The notes below the pieces were generated by a model. That model was not told the origin of the DNA. It searched no databases and worked only from the letters and a program-made list of their open reading frames with translations. Below, one piece after another: positions 34,136-44,854 of a DNA stretch of 64,000 nucleotides. The number at the start of each line of letters is the position of its first letter. The stretch's first letter is position 1. Position numbers and translations under genes: made by a program. The stretch is from assembly GCA_963575745.1 (NCBI GenBank), contig CAUYUJ010014002.1, positions 1,142,323 to 1,206,322 on the forward strand, written 5' to 3'. The DNA comes from Prorocentrum cordatum. Its lineage: Eukaryota; Sar; Dinophyceae; Prorocentrales; Prorocentraceae.

Positions 34136-34137
34136 TC
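34066..34137. repeat. CAT microsatellite
   Basis: An (ATC)n run preceded by about 250 bp of degenerate CACTCGC/CATCATC sequence. His or Ile runs are artefacts. Confidence 0.95.
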
Positions 34138-34186
34138 ACCGCAATCAGCACCATCACTCACACCATCATGATCATCATTCGCCTGT

Positions 34187-34627
34187 GTGTCGTCCCAGCC
34201 GAGGGCCTCGTCTGCGGGCGAACTGCAAGGAAGTCTCGGGCGGGGGCCCCCTCCCAATGGTGCTCGCGCTTCATGTTCGAGTCCGACGAGGGTCGCCGAG
34301 GCGAATCTCCCGGACAGGGCCCCGAAGGCCAAGACGCGCCCCCCCCGGAAGTTCCAGGCCCGGGCGAAAGCGCAGGCGCTCGACGAGGCGAAGGCGAAGG
34401 CGCAGGAACAGGCGGGCCTCAAGGTCGGCGAGGACCCCCCTCGGCGCGGCACAGCGGCCCGCGCCGCCGTGGAGGGTGTCCGCGAGGGCAGGCGCGGCAG
34501 GGCCCAGGACGTCTGGCGAGTCTTGGGCGCCGAGGGCACATGCATCCCCCGGGCGCTCGAGGTCGAGGCCGCGGCGATCTTCCAGATCGCGAGCGGCCGG
34601 GTTCGGGGGCCCACGCGCGCTCGCTAG
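34187..34627 (+). CDS. Ala/Lys-rich coding segment, C-terminal
   Basis: A frame ending at TAG 34625-34627 contains RVAEANLPDRAPKAKTRPPR, ARAKAQALDEAKAKAQEQAG and CIPRALEVEAAAIFQIASGR. Third positions are almost all G/C from about 34280 on. The middle is a charged helix. The start is unclear because the first 30 codons are less biased. No recognised family. Confidence 0.4.
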   Translation: MSSQPRASSAGELQGSLGRGPPPNGARASCSSPTRVAEANLPDRAPKAKTRPPRKFQARAKAQALDEAKAKAQEQAGLKVGEDPPRRGTAARAAVEGVREGRRGRAQDVWRVLGAEGTCIPRALEVEAAAIFQIASGRVRGPTRAR

Positions 34628-34869
34628 CCACTGGCCTTCGCCCGCCATCGCCGGAGGAGGAGGGAGAGGAGGGCGAGGAGGAGGAGGGGGAGGAGGAGGA
34701 GGCGGGGGTAGGACGGATCAGGGAAGAGGACAAGGGGAGCTGTTGGAAGCAACTGGGAGCGGCGGAAGCGAAAACGGAAGCGAAGGCGGAAACTCGGGGC
34801 CAGGCGGCGGCGGAAGTGGGCGGAAGTTGGCGGCAACGGAGGCAAGCCTTGTCGGCTCAAAGAATACGA

Positions 34870-35508
34870 ACGCCGTTCCCTTTCCGAGTTGGGTCGCAAT
34901 TCCCAGCCCGACCGCGCGCAATGGCTCTTGCGCACCGTCTGTCAATGCCGCCGCGGTCTCCTGGAACACCTCGGCCGCCCTGTACGAGAACTACTATGAC
35001 GTTGCGACCATCGAAGTCAACCATGTCTTCGCCTACGGCCGTGGACACTTTCGTCGTCGCTTTCGTGGCCATATACGTCTTTGACGCTGTGGACAGCCAC
35101 GCCTTCAATTCCGCAACCCACGGAACGAACTTTTTGGTCGAGCACACGTTTGGGCCCTCTGGCTGCGACGATGGTATGGTGCACTCCCTCCTTTTTTTCT
35201 TCGCCGGTGAGGTGAGCGCTGACCAGCTGCCCGACTGGCCTGGACTCCCAAATGCTGCGAACAAGCGGATCTCGTACTTATGGAAAGAGCAAAGGCTTAT
35301 GGGAGGCGTTGGGCCCTTGTCGCGCGCTACGTGCGGACCGTTTTTGGGGGCCGTTGTGCTTCTCAGTTACCGTCGTTGCTTCGCCAGGGACATGGACTCA
35401 GTCAACATGCGCGCCACTTTCGACGCCGTGCTTTTTGGGAGTTTTGTCATGCACGTCACCGTCCACATACCTACTCTTCCCCGTTCTCGGATGAGCTCAG
35501 GATGTTGA
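34870..35508 (+). pseudogene. Protein-like segment with one frameshift
   Basis: One frame (to about 35040) reads AAAVSWNTSAALYENYYDVA and VNHVFAYGRG. The next frame continues VDTFVVAFVAIYVFDAVDSH, EHTFGPSGCDDGMVHSLLFF and SADQLPDWPGLPNAANKRIS, ending at TGA 35506-35508. Composition is natural with aromatic and hydrophobic residues, unlike the repeat-derived frames nearby. A single-base shift or a short intron near 35040 would join them. Family unknown; a membrane or secreted protein is possible. Confidence 0.35.
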
Positions 35509-35950
35509 GTAGGCTTTACATTGCAACAAGTTGTACGTTTCGGGAGGGAGCTGGCTCACGGCATCTTCCGCTATGTACCTGCGATGGTAGGGAAACACAC
35601 AGGCCGTTCGCGATGACCTCTCGGGGCTTACCGCCCTGGGAGGGTGCGCCTCCAGCCTGCCCCGCCCTTGTCCTCCCTCTCCCCCGCAAGCGCGGGCGTC
35701 TTCGATTTGTGCGTGCTAGTTGCTGATTTCGGCCTTGCCGATGGCCGCCCCGCCCCAGAGAGGGGCTCGGGGCGCCTCTTCTGCAGTGCCGCCTCCGCAG
35801 AGGCGGGGGCGCGCAGGGGTGGAACTAACACTTGCAGGGTGTAGCGTCGGTTAAAAGGAAGCGGGGGCGGAAGCCGGTGGAAAGTTCGGGGCCAAGGCGG
35901 AAGCCAGCGGGAGCTAATGAGTGCTTGCGGGATCCGGAGCCTCACGCGCC

Positions 35951-36853
35951 ATGGTCGGGCAGGACTACGAGTTCCCCGAGCCGCAGAAGCTGGGCTGGCG
36001 AGCGCGCAAGGGGCTCTGGCGCGCCGAGCTCGCCAAGTAGTGCGCGACCATGAAATGCGAGCATATCAAGACGGGCGACGCACTCGAGCTGGGCACGGCG
36101 CGCGCGATGCCCGGCGAGATCGATGAGCGCGCGGGCGCCCCCGAGACCGCCGCGGCGGTCGAGCCCGCGGCGGCCGTCGCTTGGGCTCGAGGGGGCCAGG
36201 GCGAGGGCGTGCCCGCCGGCCAGCCGCGGCCGAATCATAATTGCTTGGCCGAGAGAGTCGAGGGGGCCGAGCGCCTGCTGATCGCGGTGCGCCCCGAGGC
36301 CCACGCGCCCTACACCCACTTAAAGCGCCCAAGATGCAGGGAGCGGGCGCGGCCGTCGAGCGCAGCGACGCCCTCGAGAAGCCGCCCGAGAACGCCAGGC
36401 AGGCCACCGCGAGGACCCCCTGAAAGCTCGGCGCCATTGGCCTTGTCGAGGAAGGCCCTCCTAGCAGCAGCGAAGCGTTCCAAGTGGACGGCTGGTCCAG
36501 CTGTCGCTGGGCGACGAGGCGGGTCGGGAGCGCCTTGCGCGAGATCCAAGGCGAAGGCCGCGAGCCGCCCATCAGCATCAGCACGGCGCGCGCTCGAGGC
36601 AGCGACGGGGTCCAGAAGCTTCAGGGCGCGAGCGACAATCGTGCTGCCAGGGCCAACCGCGCCAGAGCCCAAGCGCAAGACCTTTTGGGGGGCTTTCGCG
36701 GCAGCCTGGGCGCGCGCGCGCACCAAGTGTTTGCCCCGCAAGGGCGGCTCCAAGGGGTGCCAGGCCTGCGCGGGCGAGTTCCCCGAGACCGTTCGCAAGA
36801 GAGGTTTCCCGGCGACGGCGGCCGAGGATCTCCGGAGCGCGGGCCAGCTTTAG
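35951..36853 (+). pseudogene. Coding-like region, strand uncertain
   Basis: On the plus strand MVGQDYEFPEPQKLGWRARK runs to an in-frame TAG (36038-36040), and the same frame continues MKCEHIKTGDALELGTARAM to a stop at 36851-36853. On the minus strand 36310-36798 and 35942-36319 also read as natural helical protein (LKLLDPVAASSARRADADGR). The G/C-rich composition keeps both strands open, so I cannot choose. At least one strand probably carries a decayed gene. Confidence 0.3.
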
Positions 36854-36899
36854 GCACGAGATCTCGAAGGGGCGCCAAGGATCTCGAAGGGGCGCCAAG

Positions 36900-37018
36900 G
36901 ATCACCATCATCATCATCATCCTCATCATCATCATCATCATCGTCATCAGCATCATCATCATCATCATCATCATCATCGGCATCATCATCATCAGCATCA
37001 TCGCCACCATCCTCCAAC
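36900..37018. repeat. CAT microsatellite, with 20-bp direct duplicate before it
   Basis: (ATC)n with GTC/GGC interruptions, preceded by two copies of GATCTCGAAGGGGCGCCAAG. Confidence 0.9.
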
Positions 37019-37019
37019 A

Positions 37020-37147
37020 TGCTGGGGGAGCGTTTATTATCCCCCGTGGGCCCCGGGCTTAATTTTCCCATCGGTTTTATACCAGGGGCAATTGGTTACC
37101 GCGAAACTGGCAGCGCTAGCGGTGGTCGCCGGAGCGGTCGGAGCGAA

Positions 37148-37189
<42 letters not shown>

Positions 37190-37740
37190 TATATACGGTC
37201 CGAGTATAGGGCGAGCTTGGCAATTCCTCGTGGGATTACGATTCCGAGGAGACATGGGACAAGGGAAACAGCTATTGGCGGCGGGGGCAAGGAGTAATGG
37301 AGGTCGTTGCAAGCCGCGATGACACCTGTGTTGAGCGATCAGCGCCAGGGTGCCCCGAGGGCTTGTCGAATAGAACATATGGCCAAAAACACTTGACCGA
37401 CCACCTCGCACGCCCACCACCATTCTACAACATGAGGCGTTTCATGAAAATGTTTGTTTTCGAAAGTCGAAGGTGTTGATTTTTCGTCCCTGGCGGAAGG
37501 CGGTGGAAGGCTGGCGGGGGGCGGCGGCAGCAAAACGAGGCCGCCTCTGCAGATTTTGGTTCTCGGGACAGTTTTGGTCCACGGCGCTCCTCCGGTTCTT
37601 TCTGCTCGTTTGGTCTTCGGCGCGCCATTGGCTTTCTGCGCGTCCTTTGAGTGCGGCGACCTGTTGGTCGGCGGCGCCCTTCTTTTCGGTTTCCGGCGCT
37701 CCACTGGTCTTCGGAGCTTCGCTTCCGAGGAGCAGACAAA
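37020..37740. other. TA microsatellite and unassigned sequence
   Basis: A (TA)n run lies at 37150-37195. The rest is unique sequence with no supported gene, although both strands stay open for over 150 codons from 37442 to 37950. Confidence 0.45.
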
Positions 37741-38083
37741 ATGGGGAGGGGGGGGGGCCTCCGGCGGGGGAGATCCAAGAGAGGGGGGGGCGGGCAGACA
37801 AGCCCCCCCCCACACCTTTTTGGGGGAAGGAAGGGGCGGGGAGATGGGGCTTCCGGGGCGCGGGGGCGGCATGGGCGAGGAAAATGGAAGGGGGGTGGGG
37901 GGAGGGGGGACTTCCGGCAGGGGGGGTCCAACGGGAGGGGCGGTGGGGTAGCTAAGCCCCCCTCCCCCCGATCGGAAGGAAGGGGGGGGGGGGGGGCAGC
38001 TTCCGGCGCGCGAGAGGGAAGGGGGGAGGTGGTTTCCGAGGGGCGAGAAAAAAAAGAAGTGGGGGGGTCTGGCAAGGGGGGGG
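37741..38083. repeat. G-rich degenerate minisatellite
   Basis: Blocks of poly-G with CTTCCGG and GCTAAGCCCC spacers repeat irregularly. GCTAAGCCCC is the target sequence duplicated around the element at 38097-39180. Confidence 0.6.
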
Positions 38084-38096
38084 GCGGCTAAGCCCC

Positions 38097-39180
38097 GAAA
38101 TGGGACGAATTACAACCGACTAGTGCCAATTCCAATGCAACCAGAAATGGGAGTGACCGACCGTTCGGAGCGAATGGCAACCAGAAATGGGACCAATTAC
38201 AACCATGGGATCGTCAAAGAAAAAATTCTTTCTTCTTCAGAAGTACTTCGATTCCTTAGGATTCCTTAGGATTCTTAGGATCCCTTGGGATCCTTCGGAA
38301 TTCCTCAGGATTCCTCCGAATTCCTTCAGGAATCCTTCAGAATCTTTACGAATCCATAGGAATCCGGAGAAATCCTTAGGGGAAGGGGGCGCTTTGGGGG
38401 CCTTCTTGGGGCCTCTTTGGGCCACTCTGAGGGCCCTCTTGGGGCCTTCTTGGAGCCCTCCTGGGGCTCTTATTTTCCTTTCTTGGTGCCCAAATCAGCC
38501 CTAGAAGGGCCAACTCTCGAGGGCTGCAGGGGGGCCCAGGAGAGTCACGTCCTATGGGGGCTCAGATTGGACCTCGCCATCCCTTGGGGGGGGGCTGCGA
38601 TCTGCGAAACTGTCGCCACTTTCGAGGGGTGCTGGTGGGCCCAGTGGACTGGCGTCCTACAGGGGGCCCTAGAAGAGCCCGAAACGGCCGTAAGAGGGAA
38701 AAGCAACCGAAAAACATGTTATTGTTCGGAAAGGAGCGGGAAGAACAATCGAAACATATTCTATGTTTCGGAAGGGGGCGCTCTGGGGCCTTCTTGGGGT
38801 CTCTCTGGGCCACTCTTAGGGCCCTCTTGGGGGCTTTTTGGAGCCCTCCTGGGGGCCTCGTAGGACCAAGAATCTATGCAATTCGGTGCGCTTTTGCTTA
38901 CAGTTCGGTGCCCTCTTGCTCATCTTAACATAGTGCTTGCGCGCAGACCAAACTGAGACCAAGTCCAACTCTGGCACGTATGTTGGCTTCCAGAACCTCT
39001 GCGTTGACATGAGAGGTGCCACTTGGTCCTCACAGTCGTTCTGGGCTTCTCTACACTTAAAACCTTAGTGTGAGGCTATCCCAAGCAAGTTGGGATTGGG
39101 CCCAGTTTGCTTTTCGCACTGGTCGGGATTGGTCCCAGTTGGTTGGGATTGGGCCCAGTTGGTTGGGATTCGGCCCACAT
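38097..39180 (-). mobile_element. Mobile element 'AB', short inverted copy with perfect 13-bp target duplication
   Basis: This 1084-bp copy is flanked by identical GCGGCTAAGCCCC at 38084-38096 and 39181-39193. Its right end (38922-39180) matches 16137-16394, and its left end (38097-38372) matches 19134-19412, both in inverted orientation, so the two copies share both termini but not the interior. The interior is a GGCC-type 11-nt repeat plus one unit of the 102-bp family seen at 46.2-46.8 kb. The left end has three GAAATGGGA...CAACC-like subterminal repeats. No protein is encoded. Confidence 0.75.
38373..38880 (-). repeat. GGCC-type repeat and single 102-bp-family unit inside element
   Basis: GGGGCCTTCTTGGGG-type units lie at about 38385-38475 and 38770-38860. 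A unit near 38595-38660 (CTGCGAAACTGTCGCCACTTTCG) resembles the tandem units at 46200-46850. Confidence 0.6.
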
Positions 39181-39193
39181 GCGGCTAAGCCCC

Positions 39194-39670
39194 CCCCTCC
39201 CCCTTTTTAGGGGTGGCGCCACGGGCGCGCTCTCTCCCGCGCGCTTATAAATGCGTCTAGCGCGAGGATAGCTGAATGTCCGGAGGGAAAAACACAGAGA
39301 CACAATTAATCGTCGATCCCCCGGAAAATATAGGAAAATATGGGAAGTGTGGGGGGGAAGACGAACATCCAAAAATATAGAATAAAGTATGGGAAATCCT
39401 TTAACGTGTGTGTATTTATTTGTGTGTCCCAGGGACCCTTTAGAATGGTGATGGTGACCGCTGAGTTCTTTTATGGGGTCGCACAGGAAGCGGTTCGCGT
39501 GCTGCCGTTTCGACAGGAAGTCCCCGGGGCAGGTGCTGCTTACGCGGGCCGCCCGAGCAGCGCGGCTCTGGGCCCCTCGCGCGAGGCGCAGCCTGTCGAC
39601 AGAACTTCTCGAGTCTGCGCGCGCGCGAAGGTGCGTTCGGCGCGAAGCTTCCGCGAGCCCCAGCGACAGG
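39194..39670. other. Unassigned stretch
   Basis: Contains a CTTATAAATGCG string and a fragment similar to 15236-15278 (GAAAATATGGGAAG). No supported gene. Arg-rich plus-strand frames are shadows of the minus-strand candidate that follows. Confidence 0.35.
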
Positions 39671-39671
39671 G

Positions 39672-40328
39672 TCAGGTCAGCGGGTCCTCCTGCTCAGCGG
39701 GGTGGAGGAGCTTCGCCGCGCCCGGCCGGTCTGCCAGGGCCGCCTGCCGCGAGGGGCGCGCGACGTCTTCCACGTCGCCGCGCAAAGCGTCGATGCTATG
39801 ATGCTCCGCGGCGGCCCCAAACGTCCATCGCCAAGGAGCGACGTCGCTCGCCTCCCCATAGAAGTTGGCGCCGGCTCCGGCGAACATATATGACTGAAGA
39901 AGCGAAAAGACGAAGGATGGGTACATCTTTTCTGCAGGATCCATCATTCGCAGGGTACCTGTAAAGGGCCTGCCACAAGTCTGCACCGTCGCCCCGTCTC
40001 GAGGGCCGGCACTCTGGATCAGCAGCCCGTTTGGCCGCGAACTCATCAGCGTGCCGTTCAATTGATTGTTTTCGTATCCGCTTTTGACGCCAAGCTCTCG
40101 AAGTGAATTGATTCTCGCGGTTCCCGCGACCACGGCCCTTGCGACCAACGGTAGTCGGTCTCCGCCAGCTCCGGCGACAGCTGTATGCGAGGCGTGCCAG
40201 ACCGAACTGAGGTAGCCAACAGAACTGCCGGAGACCGGCGCGGGGTGGAAGCCTGCGCGGGCGAGGCCTCCGTCGGCGCGGCCTTCATGGGCGTAGTCTT
40301 CATGGGAGTGGCATGTTGTCTTGAGCAC
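39672..40328 (-). CDS. Candidate exon, minus strand, unknown protein
   Basis: A 218-codon minus-strand frame contains AVVAGTARINSLRELGVKSG, LMSSRPNGLLIQSAGPRDG, EKMYPSFVFSLLQSYMFAGA and FYGEASDVAPWRWTFGAAAE. It ends at TGA near 39672. Composition is natural and aromatic residues are spread evenly. A second minus-strand segment (40562-40762, REQLKNSMLEMGAEVDLDGL) lies upstream. No splice sites were fixed and the family is not recognised. It could be a host gene piece or transposon cargo. Confidence 0.35.
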   Translation of the reverse strand: MLKTTCHSHEDYAHEGRADGGLARAGFHPAPVSGSSVGYLSSVWHASHTAVAGAGGDRLPLVARAVVAGTARINSLRELGVKSGYENNQLNGTLMSSRPNGLLIQSAGPRDGATVQTCGRPFTGTLRMMDPAEKMYPSFVFSLLQSYMFAGAGANFYGEASDVAPWRWTFGAAAEHHSIDALRGDVEDVARPSRQAALADRPGAAKLLHPAEQEDPLT

Positions 40329-40561
40329 GGCACCGGGTCAGCGCCCGCGATGCCGGCCTTGAGCATTCGCCGAGACTTCGGGTTCGGCGGGCCATTGTCC
40401 GCCCCCGTGTCCCCAGGCAAATCGAAAGACGCGTCTCGTGGAAATGCACCAAAGAAAGGGCCCTACAGGTACCTCGCCAAGCGCTGTCCCCTGGCATTCG
40501 TCGGCGCATCGCTGACGCGGCAAATCGCTGTCCCTGGCGAGGAGCGTCTCGGGCCACCAGT

Positions 40562-40762
40562 TTAGAAGGTGTCGGTGGGAATCATCAGTAATGCGTTGCG
40601 TACCAAGCAGTTCCCACGCCTGGCAACGGATCCGCGCAAACCATCTAGATCCACCTCGGCGCCCATCTCTAGCATTGAATTCTTGAGCTGCTCGCGTGGA
40701 GGCGGCAGCACGGACATGGCGCATTCGGGCGCAATGACGAGCGCCACACCTTTGACGGACAA
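40562..40762 (-). CDS. Candidate short coding segment, minus strand
   Basis: About 66 codons include SVLPPPREQLKNSMLEMGAE and VARRGNCLVRNALLMIPTDT, ending at TAA. It may belong with 39672-40328. Another frame overlaps it with partial protein character, so frameshifts are likely. Confidence 0.3.
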   Translation of the reverse strand: MSVKGVALVIAPECAMSVLPPPREQLKNSMLEMGAEVDLDGLRGSVARRGNCLVRNALLMIPTDTF

Positions 40763-40884
40763 TCACCAGCGCGAGCACACCTGCGTGCAAATTTGAGCGG
40801 TCTGTGCCAGCATGAGCCAAGGTGGCTACAGTTCTTGACGATGATGGCACGCACTTCGCTGGCGTAGCCCTGTTCCCTGAGCGC

Positions 40885-42125
40885 CATCGTCACGGATAGC
40901 GGCCGCGCTGTGAGACCACCCCACGCGCACATGCTCATGGTGTGGAGTGTGTCCCTCGCCCGCTATGCCCTGGACGACCGTCACGGATAGCGGCCACCCT
41001 CAAAGACCACCCCATGCGTACCCCCTACGGTGTCGAGAATACGCAACGCCTGCGTTACCCTTGACGACCGTCACGGATAGCGGCCGCGCTCAGAGACAAC
41101 CCCGCGCGCATCCCCCATGATTTTGAGAATTTGCCACGCCTGTTGTGTCCTGGACCCCCCCCTACTACCTGGTCGTGGATTGGACTGCCACCCAGGGCCT
41201 CTTCCGCTTCACCCGGTGGCACAACGTTGCACATCGCCTTCGTGGTGCTCTTCTTCTTCCTGGGCCTCCTCCGCATCATCTGGTGGCACAACGTTGCTCA
41301 TCGCCTTCGTGGTGCTCTTCTCCCTCCTGGGCGTCGACCTGGTCAATGGCACGTCCGCCCCCGCTGGACTTGAGGCTGGTATTCGCGACGTGCCGTTGAC
41401 GGCTACACCATCTCCACCACCTTCCGGGTCTTCGCCACCAGCCCCCGTCCACGGCGTATTTTCTCCTTTGCAAGCTCTTCGGCTCCGCCTGCACCCCGGG
41501 TTCCACCTGCTCTGGCCGCCTGAGGCCCCGCCTTCCTGCGCCCTGTCTCCCTAATTAAAGCTGCGCGTAGCCCGCCTAGCTTTTCGCGGAAGAGGTTCGC
41601 TCTCGCCCCGTCGACCGCCCTCTCAGACCACCCCCTTGCGCCCCCTCTATGATGTCGAGAGCGGCCGCGCTCAAAGACCACCCCATGCGCACCCCTTATG
41701 GTGTCGACAATCTGCCACACCTGCAATGCCCTGGACGACCGTCACGGATAGCGGCCGCCCTCAGACACCACCCCCTGCGCACGCCCCATGGTGTCGAGAT
41801 TATGCCACGCTTGCTGTGCCTTGGACGTTCGTCACGGATCGCCGCCGCGCTCAGAAACCACATTTTTTTGCGCACCCCCTACGGTGTCGACAATCTGCCA
41901 CACTTGCTATGCCTTGAACGACCGTCACGGATAGCGGCTGCCCTCAGAGATCACCCCTTGCGCACGCCCAATGGTGCCGAAATTTTGCCACACCTGCTAT
42001 GCCCTGGACGTCCGTCACAGCTTGCGTACGCAGTCAGACCACCCCATGCGCAACCCTCTATGGTGTCGACAGTCTGCCACGCCTGCTGTGCTTTAGACGA
42101 CCGTCACGGATATCGGCCGCCCAAA
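40885..42125. repeat. 90-bp satellite of 41-44 kb, diverged part
   Basis: Units of about 88-92 bp share GACCGTCACGGATAGCGGCC, ACCACCCC(A/T)TGCGCACCCC and ATGGTGTCGA...TGCCACACCTGC. Units differ from each other by many substitutions. The array is broken at about 41145-41630 by unrelated sequence that holds two 67-bp tandem units (GTGGCACAACGTTGC..., at 41217 and 41284). Confidence 0.85.
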
Positions 42126-42309
42126 AAATTACGCTACCGAGGAACCCCACATAGTTAATTTAAATCTTATGTGTTTGCTTAATCTATGCGCAATTCTGCG
42201 TTCTGAGCCCTCGTCGCGAATGTTCCCCTATGTGTCATCCAACGCCATATTGCTTGAACCCCCTCCCTCTTCCTAGCCTTCTATCCTCCATCGAGGACAA
42301 ATTCGAGCC
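42126..42309. other. Short spacer between satellite blocks
   Basis: Lower-GC unique sequence separates the diverged and homogeneous parts of the satellite. Confidence 0.5.
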
Positions 42310-44345
42310 AGCCAGCGGCCGCGGTGAGGGACCACCCTCTGCGCACCCTCACTGGTGTCGAGAAAGTGCCCTGGACGACCGTCGTGCATAGCGGCCGCGG
42401 TGAGGGACCACCCCCTGCGCACCCTCTATGGTGTCGAGAAAATGCCACGCCTGCTATGCCCTGGACGACCGTCGTGCATAGCGGCCGCGCTGAGGGACCA
42501 CCCTCTGCGCACCCCCTGTGGTGTCGAGAAAGTGCCACGCCTGCCACGATCTGCGAGCGTGTCACGGATAGAGGCCGCGCTGAGGGACCACCCTCTGCGC
42601 ACCCCATGTGGTGTCGAGAAAGTGCCACTCCTGCCATGATCTGCGAGCGCGTCACGGATAGAGGCCGCGCTGAGGGACCACCCTCTGCGCACCCCCTGTG
42701 GTGTCGAGAAAGTGCCACTCCTGCCACGATCTGCGAGCGTGTCGCGGATAGAGGCCGCGAAGAGGGACCACCCTCTGCGCACCCCCTGTGGTGTCGAGAA
42801 AGTGCCACTCCTGCCACGATCTGCGAGCGTGTCACGGATAGAGGCCGCGCTGAGGGACCACCCTCTGCGCACCCCCTGTGGTGCCGAGAAAGTGCCACTC
42901 CTGCCACGATCTGCGAGCGTGTCACGGATAGAGGCCGCGCTGAGGGACCACCCTCTGCGCACCCCTGTGGTGTCGAGAAAGTGCCACTCCTGCCACGATC
43001 TGCGAGCGTGTCACGGATAGAGGCCGCGCTGAGGGACCACCTTCTGCGCACCCCCTGTGGTGTCGAGAAAGTGCCACTCCTGCCACGATCTGCGAGCGTG
43101 TCACGGATAGAGGCCGCGCTGAGGGACCACCCTCTGCGCACCCCCTGTGGTGTCGAGAAAGTGCCACTCCTGCCACGATCTGCGAGCGTGTCACGGATAG
43201 AGGCCGCGCTGAGGGACCACCCTCTGCGCACCCCCTGTGGTGTCGAGAAAGTGCCACTCCTGCCACGATCTGCGAGCGTGTCACGGATAGAGGCCGCGCT
43301 GAGGGACCACCCCCTGCGCACCCCCTGTGGTGTCGAGAAAGTGCCACGCCTGCCACGATCTGCGAGCGTGTCACGGATAGAGGCCGCGCTGAGGGACCAC
43401 CCTCTGCGCACCCAGAAAGTGCCACGCCTGATCTGCGAGCGTCACGGAACTGCCACTCCTGCGCTGCTCTCCGACCCTGGCACGCATAGAGCCGCGCTGG
43501 GGACCACCCCTGCGCACCCTCCCTGATGTCGAGAAACTGCCACTCCTGCCGCGCTCTCCGACCCTGGCACGCATAGAGACCGCGCTGGGGACCACCCCCT
43601 GCGCACCCTCCTGGTGTCGAGAAAGTGCCACCCCTGCCACGCTATCCGACCCTGGCACGCATAGAGACCGCGCTGAAGGGACCACCCCCTGCGCACCCTC
43701 TCTGGTGTCGAGAAAGTGCCACCCCTGCCACGCTCTCCGACCCTGGCACGCATAGAGACCGCGCTGAGGGACCACCCTCTGCGCACCCCATGTGGTGTCG
43801 AGAAAGTGCCACTCCTGCCACGATCTCCGACCCTGGCACGCATAGAGACCGCGCTGAGGGACCACCCTCTGCGCACCGGGAAAGTGCCACCCCAGCAACG
43901 CTCTCCGACCCTGGCACGCATAGCGACCGCGCTGAGGGACCACCCCCTGCGCACCCTCTCTGGTGTCGAGAAAGTGCCACCCCTGCCACGCTCTCCGACC
44001 CTGGCACGCATAGAGACCGCGCTGATGGACCACCCCCTGTGCACCCTCTCTGGTGTCGAGAAAGTGCCACCCCTGCCACGCTCTCCGACCCTGGCACGCA
44101 TAGAGACCGCGCTGAGGGACCACCCCCTGTGCACCCTCTCTGGTGTCGGGAAAGTGCCACCCCTGCCACGCTCTCCGACCCTGGCGCGCATAGAGACCGC
44201 GCTGAGGGACCACCCCCTGCGCACCCTCTCTGGTGTCGAGAAAGTGCCACCCCTGCCACGCTCTCCGACCCTGGCGCGCATAGACACCGCGCTGAGGGAC
44301 CACCTCTTGCGCACTCTCTCTGGTGTCGAGAAAGTGTCACGCATG
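42310..44345. repeat. 90-bp satellite of 41-44 kb, homogeneous blocks
   Basis: Three variant blocks follow one another. Units with GACGACCGTCGTGCATAGCGG are at 42310-42540. Nearly identical units with CACGATCTGCGAGCGTGTCA are at 42540-43440. Units with CTCTCCGACCCTGGCACGCA are at 43440-44345. All share GCTGAGGGACCACCC, CTGCGCACCC and GGTGTCGAGAAAGTGCCAC. Because 90 is divisible by three, both strands stay open for up to about 410 codons; these are not genes. Confidence 0.92.
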
Positions 44346-44705
44346 CCGTGCCCTGCACCATGGCCGGCTGAGCTGTGCTGTGCTGAGCTGAGCTGTGCTG
44401 AGCTGTGCTGTGCTGTGCTGTGCTGTGTGTGGGGGGGGAGGGGAGGTGTGTGAGAGGAGACGCGGGTGCGACGCGGCAGAGAAGAAAACCATAACCCCAC
44501 AAAACATGTCGAGAATACGCAACGCCTGCTATGTGCTATGCCTTGGGCGACCGTCACGGATAGGAAAGCGCTCAGAGACCACCCTCTCCGCACCCCCCTT
44601 TGTGTTGACAATATGTCACACCTGCTATGCCCTGGATGGCCGTCACAGATAGCGGCTGCGCCCAGAGACCACCCCGGACGCACCCCTTATGGTGTAGACT
44701 CGCAG
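44346..44705. repeat. GCTGTGCTGA repeat and terminal satellite units
   Basis: A (GCTGTGCTGA)-type run (44366-44430) is followed at about 44508-44700 by two to three diverged satellite units with CGTCACGGATAG. Confidence 0.75.
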
Positions 44706-44854
44706 GTATTCGCGGGAAGATGTTTGGGAGATTCCACGGCGGCCGCATAATCGACCCAGTCGAATTTTTGGGCCGTCTGGGACAATCGAATGACCAAGTT
44801 GAAGCACTGCCCAAATCCTTAAAAAAAGCCGACGGAGAGTACGCGATTCCCTAG
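44706..44854 (+). CDS. Candidate C-terminal exon, unknown protein
   Basis: After a TCGCAG acceptor the frame reads IRGKMFGRFHGGRIIDPVEF, then LGQSNDQVEALPKSLKKADG, to a TAG at 44852-44854. Composition is natural. It directly abuts the last satellite unit, so the rest of the gene has been lost or lies within or beyond the array. Confidence 0.35.

Noticed and set aside
39225-39260. CTTATAAATG as a TATA box
   Set aside because: Dinoflagellate promoters generally lack canonical TATA boxes, and no coding start follows at a fitting distance.
42281-43526. Overlapping 376-codon and 400-codon frames on opposite strands
   Set aside because: Both are products of the homogeneous 90-bp satellite, with repeat-unit translations and no start, splice or end signals.
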